Assembly (NCBI GenBank): GCA_050013615.1
Contig: JBEKEX010000093.1
Span: 1 to 9,943, forward strand
Length of the DNA: 9,943 nucleotides
DNA from: JBEKEX01 sp050013615
Lineage (GTDB): Bacteria > Chloroflexota > Anaerolineae > Anaerolineales > Anaerolineaceae
Direction: 5' to 3'
This document shows, in pieces, positions 5,668 to 9,943 of the stretch (its first letter is position 1; the number at the start of each line of letters is the position of its first letter). The notes under the pieces are model-generated. The model worked only from the letters and a program-made list of their open reading frames with translations. It did not search any database and was not told the origin of the DNA. Both the position numbers and the translations under genes were made by a program.

Positions 5668-6345
5668 ATGACCAGTTGGAAATTAAGCCCTTCCGATCTA
5701 ACCTTCCTTTGGGATGAATGTCCACGCTGTTTTTACCTGAAAGTCGTGCGCAGCTTCAACCGTCCCGCTTCTGCCTTCCCATCCATTTTCGGGCGTATCG
5801 ACCGGGCGATGAAAACTTATTATGCCGATAAAACCGCCACCGATATTTCTGCCAGCCTGCCGGCAGGGAAGTTCTATTTTGCCGAGCAATTCATCGTCTC
5901 CACGCCGCTGGCCCGCCCCCGCTTTAACGATACGGTCTATTTCAGCGGCAAGTTCGACGCCATCCTCGAGTTCGACAACGGCAGCTATGGCCTGATCGAT
6001 TTCAAAACCTCCGAGCCGAAAGCGGAGCAGATCGCCTTCTATGCCCGGCAATTGCAAGCTTATGTATACGCGCTGGAAAATCCCGCTCCGGGGAAACTGA
6101 GGAAGTCACCGGTCACCCGCCTGGGACTGCTGTACTTTTCACCGCACACGTTGAAATTTGCTGATGAGGAGAACCTTGCCCTGCACGGTACGATCGCCTG
6201 GCAGCCTATTATCCGAGATGATGCAGCATTCATGTCCTTCATTGACCAGGTGCTGACCGTGCTTACCCTGCCCGAGCCGCCGGAGGCCAGTCTCAATTGC
6301 ACCTTCTGCCAGTACCGCCGGAAAGCACGCGAGCTCGGCGGCTAG
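5668..6345 (+). CDS. Cas4/RecB-like PD-(D/E)XK nuclease family protein
   Basis: The 225-residue protein opens with LSPSDLTFLWDECPRCFYLK (6-25), the N-terminal pattern of Cas4/RecB-type nucleases (PDDEXK_1 group). The catalytic core follows: GKFD with Asp97, LIDFKTS with Asp111 and Lys113, and QLQAYVYALE (128-137), the motif with the conserved Gln and Tyr. Two cysteine pairs, Cys18/Cys21 (CPRC) and Cys211/Cys214 (CTFC), frame the core; in Cas4 and AddB one N-terminal and three C-terminal cysteines hold a 4Fe-4S cluster, so a variant metal or Fe-S site formed by both ends is likely. The start is ATG 5668, because AAGGAGATAAC precedes it; an upstream in-frame start at 5620 lies too close to the predicted transcript start. 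No CRISPR array, cas gene or helicase is in view. Role: probably DNA processing or repair; the exact function is not identifiable. Confidence 0.85.
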   Translation: MTSWKLSPSDLTFLWDECPRCFYLKVVRSFNRPASAFPSIFGRIDRAMKTYYADKTATDISASLPAGKFYFAEQFIVSTPLARPRFNDTVYFSGKFDAILEFDNGSYGLIDFKTSEPKAEQIAFYARQLQAYVYALENPAPGKLRKSPVTRLGLLYFSPHTLKFADEENLALHGTIAWQPIIRDDAAFMSFIDQVLTVLTLPEPPEASLNCTFCQYRRKARELGG

Positions 6346-6459
6346 CAGTGATCTTTTTACACGACGGGGTAAAAAACCTCGCCGCAAATACTAGCGCAAG
6401 GTATTGCCAATTCTGAAGTTGCAATCGATTGTATTCATAATCCAGGAAAGAATTACACG

Positions 6460-7461
6460 ATGCGAACCATTCTCCTGATGAGCCGCAATGAAGATCTCCA
6501 AAAGGCCATCTCCGCCGCATTGGCAGATCAATTTTTGTTGAACATTTGCACCACCTTTGAGGATGTTCAAGCGCGATTAACCCAGGCCGAAACATCCTGT
6601 CCGGCGATATTGGTGGACCTGTCAGGTCAGGACCGATTAAAAAACCGGTTGACTGAGTTGAAACATGAAGGGATTATCCTGTTGGTAATTCTGGATGATC
6701 CGGGTAAGCGGGAAGCCGCTTATTGCGCCGGAGCTGACGATTACTTGCTCTTGCCCATCCCTGAAGCCGAGATAGCCGCCCATTTATTGCACCGTATCCA
6801 GATCCAGGAAAAGATCGAAGCCCAACGCCAAATAATCATTGAGCAGGAATGTGGGGTTTCGATTGGGCGGCTGACGTCTCACTTCTGTCACGAGATCAAC
6901 AACTCCATGCAAGCCACCCGCGGGGCGGTGGCATTGGCATTGGAAGAACCGGATATCCCCGAGAATTTGCGTCCATACTTCGACCTTTGTGATGAAGAAA
7001 CTCGACGGGTGGTCGCGCTTGTTAAAAAGATGCGCCAAATTTACCATCCGTCTGACGCCTCGCCTTCGAATTTGTTCCTGGATACTGTATTGCAGGAAAG
7101 TATCGAGTTGGCTGCGGACGAGATGAACAGCAACAACATCCACCTGGTGAAAGATTTCGGGAAGAACATACCACCCATTCGGGGCAATTGCGACCTGATC
7201 CAGGTGGCACTGCTGAGTCTTCTACTCAATCTCAGCGAAACATTGGGAAAATTTGAAGAGGGAGATATAAAAGCCGATATTTCCCAAGTGGAAGGAAACG
7301 TTCAACTGATGCTATCGGTAGAAAACAGCGTTTCGAATCTGCCAAGTGTTGCTAACCTCTCGCCGGCCAACGAAATCATTACTGGGCAAGGCGGAAAAAT
7401 CGAAATCCGTCAAAATACAATGGGGATGTCCATACGAATCCTCTTCCCGACATCGATGTGA
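6460..7461 (+). CDS. Degenerate receiver fused to a truncated histidine-kinase-like protein
   Basis: The 333-residue cytoplasmic protein has no membrane segment. Residues 1-115 fold like a receiver: Asp53 sits where the phospho-acceptor should be (AILVDLSG), but the acidic pair is replaced (LLMSRNED) and the signalling Lys is lost (LLLPIP, Leu98). Residues 130-200 form a dimerisation/H-box domain with SHFCHEINNSM, His144 being the expected phospho-acceptor. Residues 225-333 are the remains of an ATP-binding domain: the N-box keeps one Asn (LLLN, Asn257), the G1 box DxGxG is absent (VENSVSNL), and the F and G2 boxes are missing, with only some 15 residues before the terminal GGKIEI...ILFP strand. 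It should not bind ATP normally; it may be a phosphotransfer protein or a scaffold. The start is ATG 6460, with AGGAAAG upstream. The next gene begins 18 bp later, so they form an operon. The 114 bp before it hold no clear promoter. Confidence 0.85.
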   Translation: MRTILLMSRNEDLQKAISAALADQFLLNICTTFEDVQARLTQAETSCPAILVDLSGQDRLKNRLTELKHEGIILLVILDDPGKREAAYCAGADDYLLLPIPEAEIAAHLLHRIQIQEKIEAQRQIIIEQECGVSIGRLTSHFCHEINNSMQATRGAVALALEEPDIPENLRPYFDLCDEETRRVVALVKKMRQIYHPSDASPSNLFLDTVLQESIELAADEMNSNNIHLVKDFGKNIPPIRGNCDLIQVALLSLLLNLSETLGKFEEGDIKADISQVEGNVQLMLSVENSVSNLPSVANLSPANEIITGQGGKIEIRQNTMGMSIRILFPTSM

Positions 7462-7479
7462 AAAGGAGCATGGCTTAAA

Positions 7480-8262
7480 ATGGCGGTACCCCATATCCTG
7501 ATTGTGGACGACGAACCCAATATCCAGTTTGTGCTTGAGAATGCTCTCAAGCATGACGGCTATTCCATTGATCTCGCCAATGATGGAATGGAAGCGATCA
7601 GGAAACTTGGGCTGGCTTCCTACGACTTGGCGCTGCTCGATTTGAACATGAAACCGGTGGATGGAATCCAAGTCTTGAACAACATCCGCGAGCGGGGGTA
7701 CGATACCGTGGTCATCATCTTGACCGGTCACAGTACCATCGATAGTGCCGTGGGCGCTCTGCGCCTGGGAGCTTTCGATTATCTTTACAAGCCGGCCTCT
7801 CCCGAATTAATCCGCCAGCGGGTTCACGAAGGCATCCAACATCGCCAGCAGTCCCTGCGCCGCTCCCGGCTGCTGAGCCAGATCGAGAACCTGCGCCAAA
7901 ACCTGATGGAGTTGGAAAACGAGGACGACCAGGCAAAGGAGGTTGCGGCGCCCAATCGTTTCTTGCAAAGCGGGAAATTGATGTTGGATAAATACCATCG
8001 CACGGCCACTCTTGCCGGGAAACTCTTGGATTTGACTACAACCGAGTTCGATTTACTCACCAGCCTGGCCGAAGCTGCCCCCGCTGCTGTCTCTGCCCGG
8101 CAATTGGTACTCAATGCCTTGAACTACAATATCGGCGAGTCCGAGGCGCGGGAGATCATCAAATATCACATCTACCAATTACGCAAGAAGATTGAGTCTG
8201 ACCCCGCCAAGCCCAGATATATCAAAACCATCCGCTACAAAGGCTATTTCTGGAGCGGATGA
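7480..8262 (+). CDS. Response regulator, receiver plus OmpR/PhoB-type winged helix
   Basis: The 260-residue protein carries a complete receiver (4-120): acidic pair Asp10-Asp11 in ILIVDDE, phospho-acceptor Asp54 in LALLDLNM, Thr82 in ILTGHS and Lys104 in YLYKPAS. A helical, probably coiled-coil linker (about 120-155) leads to a winged-helix DNA-binding domain of the Trans_reg_C type (about 163-259): LTTTEFDLLTSLAE, then EIIKYHIYQLRKKIE as recognition helix, then RYIKTIRYKGYFW as wing. It should be a DNA-binding transcription factor controlled by phosphorylation. It is the natural partner of the kinase-like protein encoded 18 bp upstream, although that protein lacks the parts needed to make phosphate. 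AAGGAG at 7463-7468 lies 11 nt before ATG 7480; a nearer ATG at 7470 opens only a two-codon frame. A strong terminator follows the gene. Confidence 0.94.
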   Translation: MAVPHILIVDDEPNIQFVLENALKHDGYSIDLANDGMEAIRKLGLASYDLALLDLNMKPVDGIQVLNNIRERGYDTVVIILTGHSTIDSAVGALRLGAFDYLYKPASPELIRQRVHEGIQHRQQSLRRSRLLSQIENLRQNLMELENEDDQAKEVAAPNRFLQSGKLMLDKYHRTATLAGKLLDLTTTEFDLLTSLAEAAPAAVSARQLVLNALNYNIGESEAREIIKYHIYQLRKKIESDPAKPRYIKTIRYKGYFWSG

Positions 8263-8292
8263 TGACTGAGTGTAGTAAAGGCACATTGCAAG

Positions 8293-8324
8293 AAAGGGCG
8301 ACTGGCAATCGCCCTTTTTCTTTT
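8293..8324 (+). terminator. Intrinsic terminator after the response regulator
   Basis: AAAGGGCGA (8293-8301) pairs perfectly with TCGCCCTTT (8309-8317) around a 7-nt loop, followed by TTCTTTT. It is a classical Rho-independent terminator 30 bp past the stop and ends the kinase-like/response-regulator unit. The following gene therefore needs its own promoter; TATAGT at 8374-8379 is a possible -10, without a convincing -35. Confidence 0.9.
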
Positions 8325-8398
8325 AACCCACTTTTCCTAACCAATCCTAACAATCGGTGGCGGGAAAAATCTGTATAGTGGTTGAAGAGCAAAATTCC

Positions 8399-9454
8399 AT
8401 GTCAAACAAATGGATCCTGATCGTTGATGACGAGAGCAGTATTCTTTCAGTGCTCAAGAATAGCCTGAAAAAATTAGGCAACGAATTTATCGTAATAACT
8501 GCCTCGAATGGCGATGAAGCCCTGCGACAAATTGCACAGTACAACTTTGACCTGGTCATAACCGATTACAAAATGGGCAGCATGAACGGGCTTCAGTTGG
8601 TGGAAAAAATCCACTGTATTCGCCCACAGGTGCCGGTCATCTTGATGACTGCCTACGGCAGCCCCGATGTCGAAGCGGAATCCACTCGCCTAAAAGTCTA
8701 TCGCTATCTTGCCAAACCGCTCGAAATCGAGACCTTCCGCCATATCGTGAAAGAAGCAGTCGGCAAAGCATATGCCCCGCAGAGCGAACAAATGATGCAT
8801 CCAAAAAGTAATTACCCTGAAGTCAACGACATTCTCTTACAACTACAGAAAACCACCCATGCGCGTTGCATCTTTCTGACCGATAACGAGGGCAGGTATC
8901 TCGCCTGCACCGGTTCGATGGAAAACCTGTCGATGGCCAAAATTGCGCTGCTGCTTGGGAAAAGCATCACCAACTTGATAGAAGCAGGAAAAAGCATCGA
9001 CGACGATCAAGAAGCAGTCAACATGTCCTATCGCGAAGGTGAGCACGAAAATTTATATGTGACCAACGTGGGACTTCGATTCCTGTTGATCGTCATCATC
9101 CAACGTCAGACTTTCAACAACCGTCTGGAGACCGTTTGGCGTTCTATTAAGGCAGCCGTTGTGGTTCTGCAGAAAAAGACAGGCAGCGCAGAATTTTCCC
9201 CACTTGGTGATTTCATGGATGTGAACCTTGAAAAATCGGTCGCCGGAAGGCCGCAGAAAATAATCCCGGTTTCCGACAAGACTGTGCCAGCGGGAAAAAC
9301 TGTTGAAGCATCTTCCCCTTTGATAGGGACGACAACTGAAACGGGAGACCCGCAAAAAAGGAATTGGAATTCCACAACCGATTTGACCAGTTTAGACGCG
9401 GCCAATTTCAATGGGTCTCCTTCCCCCAAAACGCTAGCAAATCCCCTGGAGTGA
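8399..9454 (+). CDS. Response regulator with receiver and roadblock/LC7 domain
   Basis: The 351-residue protein has an intact receiver (4-122): Asp10-Asp11 in ILIVDDE, Asp56 in LVITDYKM, Thr84 in LMTAYG and Lys106 in YLAKPLE. Residues about 139-258 match the roadblock/LC7 (MglB-like) fold: VNDILLQLQ, IFLTDNEGRYLACTG, MAKIALLLGKSI, then YREGEHENLYVTNVGLRFLL and a last helix to about 258. The remaining 93 residues are rich in Ser, Thr, Pro and Asn and probably disordered. There is no DNA-binding domain; the output is likely protein-protein, typically a Ras-like small GTPase or another roadblock protein. I chose ATG 8399, since the receiver begins at once (MSNKWILIVDD); an upstream GTG at 8357 would overlap a likely promoter and add 14 unconserved residues. 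The ribosome site is weak (GAAGAG). The next gene, also roadblock, starts 20 bp downstream. Confidence 0.88.
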   Translation: MSNKWILIVDDESSILSVLKNSLKKLGNEFIVITASNGDEALRQIAQYNFDLVITDYKMGSMNGLQLVEKIHCIRPQVPVILMTAYGSPDVEAESTRLKVYRYLAKPLEIETFRHIVKEAVGKAYAPQSEQMMHPKSNYPEVNDILLQLQKTTHARCIFLTDNEGRYLACTGSMENLSMAKIALLLGKSITNLIEAGKSIDDDQEAVNMSYREGEHENLYVTNVGLRFLLIVIIQRQTFNNRLETVWRSIKAAVVVLQKKTGSAEFSPLGDFMDVNLEKSVAGRPQKIIPVSDKTVPAGKTVEASSPLIGTTTETGDPQKRNWNSTTDLTSLDAANFNGSPSPKTLANPLE

Positions 9455-9474
9455 AACCGAAGAAAGAAATTGCC

Positions 9475-9943
9475 ATGATAAATCCCGAAATAACATCGCC
9501 CATCGACCTGCCAAGCGGAATCACACTCTACCCTTCCCACGACGAAGCCATCGAACGCATTTTAAATGAATTATTGGAACGCTGCCCTGCCGAATTCATC
9601 TTGTTGGCAGAAATCAGCGGTCAGATCCTTTCAGCATTGGGAGAACGAACGACAATCGACCTGGCGGCTCTCGGATCTTTGGTTGCAGGAGACCTCGCTG
9701 CCAGCCAGGAAATTGCCCGCCTGACCGCCCAATATGAAAATTACCAGTTAATATTACGAGAAGGGCCCAAATCGAATACGTTCATTGCCGAGTCCGGTAC
9801 GCACCTGGCCCTTTTTGTGCGGGTCAGTAAGGAAATACCTCTGGGTTGGGCCAGGTTGCTGATCCACGAAACCAGCCGCCAGTTGTCCGAGATAATTACG
9901 ACGCGGCCAGAGGATTTGAAAAAATTGGACCTTGGCCTCAGCG
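9475..9943 (+). CDS. Roadblock/LC7 (MglB-like) protein, cut by window edge
   Basis: The first 156 residues are present and open to the right edge. After a short N-terminal extension, RILNELLERCPAEFILLAEI (28-47) begins a roadblock/LC7 domain: SGQILSALGE, then DLAALGSLVAGDLAASQEIA, a beta region with LILREGPKSNTFIAE, and HLALFVRVSKE followed by the last helix with LLIHETSRQLSEII (128-141). MglB-type proteins of this fold regulate, and in some cases activate the GTP hydrolysis of, Ras-like MglA GTPases. The gene follows the receiver-roadblock gene by 20 bp in an operon. The start ATG 9475 has GAAGAAAG upstream; a GTG at 9451 is in frame and overlaps the preceding stop (GTGA), which would give translational coupling, but has a poor ribosome site. 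A small GTPase gene is expected next but is not in the window. Confidence 0.82.
   Translation, partial: MINPEITSPIDLPSGITLYPSHDEAIERILNELLERCPAEFILLAEISGQILSALGERTTIDLAALGSLVAGDLAASQEIARLTAQYENYQLILREGPKSNTFIAESGTHLALFVRVSKEIPLGWARLLIHETSRQLSEIITTRPEDLKKLDLGLS

Noticed and set aside
5668..6345. CRISPR-Cas locus around the Cas4-like gene
   Set aside because: No direct-repeat array with regular spacers and no other cas gene is present in the window; the nuclease family alone does not indicate CRISPR.
6363..6384. Hairpin CGGGGT-AAAAA-ACCTCG after the nuclease gene as a terminator
   Set aside because: The stem is only 6 bp with a G-T pair, and no T run follows on either strand, so I could not support termination here.
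7470..7478. Two-codon frame ATG GCT TAA between the pseudokinase and response regulator genes
   Set aside because: Its ATG is one base from the Shine-Dalgarno, too close for initiation; it is most likely chance.
8357..8398. GTG 8357 as the start of the receiver-roadblock gene
   Set aside because: It would add 14 residues before a receiver that already begins at the normal distance from ATG 8399, and it overlaps a likely promoter -10.

Overview
The window carries nine protein genes and one structural RNA. Proteins and gene content best fit a bacterium of the Chloroflexota, probably Anaerolineae: RNase J, MutS2 with a C-terminal Smr domain, roadblock/LC7 proteins beside response regulators, moderately GC-rich coding DNA, and mixed use of Shine-Dalgarno and weak ribosome sites. 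This placement rests on recalled family resemblance, not on a search.

Left half (1-5502), all on the minus strand and, in transcription order from right to left: mutS2 with a strong hairpin terminator; a signal recognition particle RNA gene with a near-consensus promoter; a class I SAM-dependent methyltransferase with a C-terminal zinc ribbon, whose stop codon lies inside an intrinsic terminator; a small two-pass membrane protein resembling the sensor part of a receptor without an output domain; and RNase J, cut off by the window's left edge. RNase J has its own strong extended -10 promoter and a leader of about 205 nt that contains a hairpin and a 49-codon open frame. These are mostly housekeeping functions: RNA decay, protein targeting, and ribosome or DNA maintenance.

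Right half (5503-9943), all on the plus strand: a divergent intergenic region with a perfect 10-bp palindrome flanked by direct repeats and a promoter with a perfect TATAAT; a Cas4/RecB-like PD-(D/E)XK nuclease with four cysteines; then a signalling cluster. The cluster holds (i) a degenerate receiver fused to a histidine-kinase-like protein that keeps the phospho-acceptor His but lacks most of the ATP-binding domain, (ii) an intact OmpR/PhoB-type response regulator 18 bp downstream, (iii) an intrinsic terminator, (iv) an intact receiver fused to a roadblock/LC7 domain, and (v) a stand-alone roadblock/LC7 protein running off the right edge.

The most interesting part is 6460-9943. Roadblock proteins of the MglB type usually act on Ras-like small GTPases. 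The arrangement therefore suggests that phosphorylation signals are fed through a receiver-roadblock adaptor into a small-GTPase switch whose GTPase gene would lie just beyond the right edge. The kinase-like protein at the head of the cluster cannot be a normal kinase, so the phosphate donor must be elsewhere or the protein must work as a phosphotransfer or scaffold partner.
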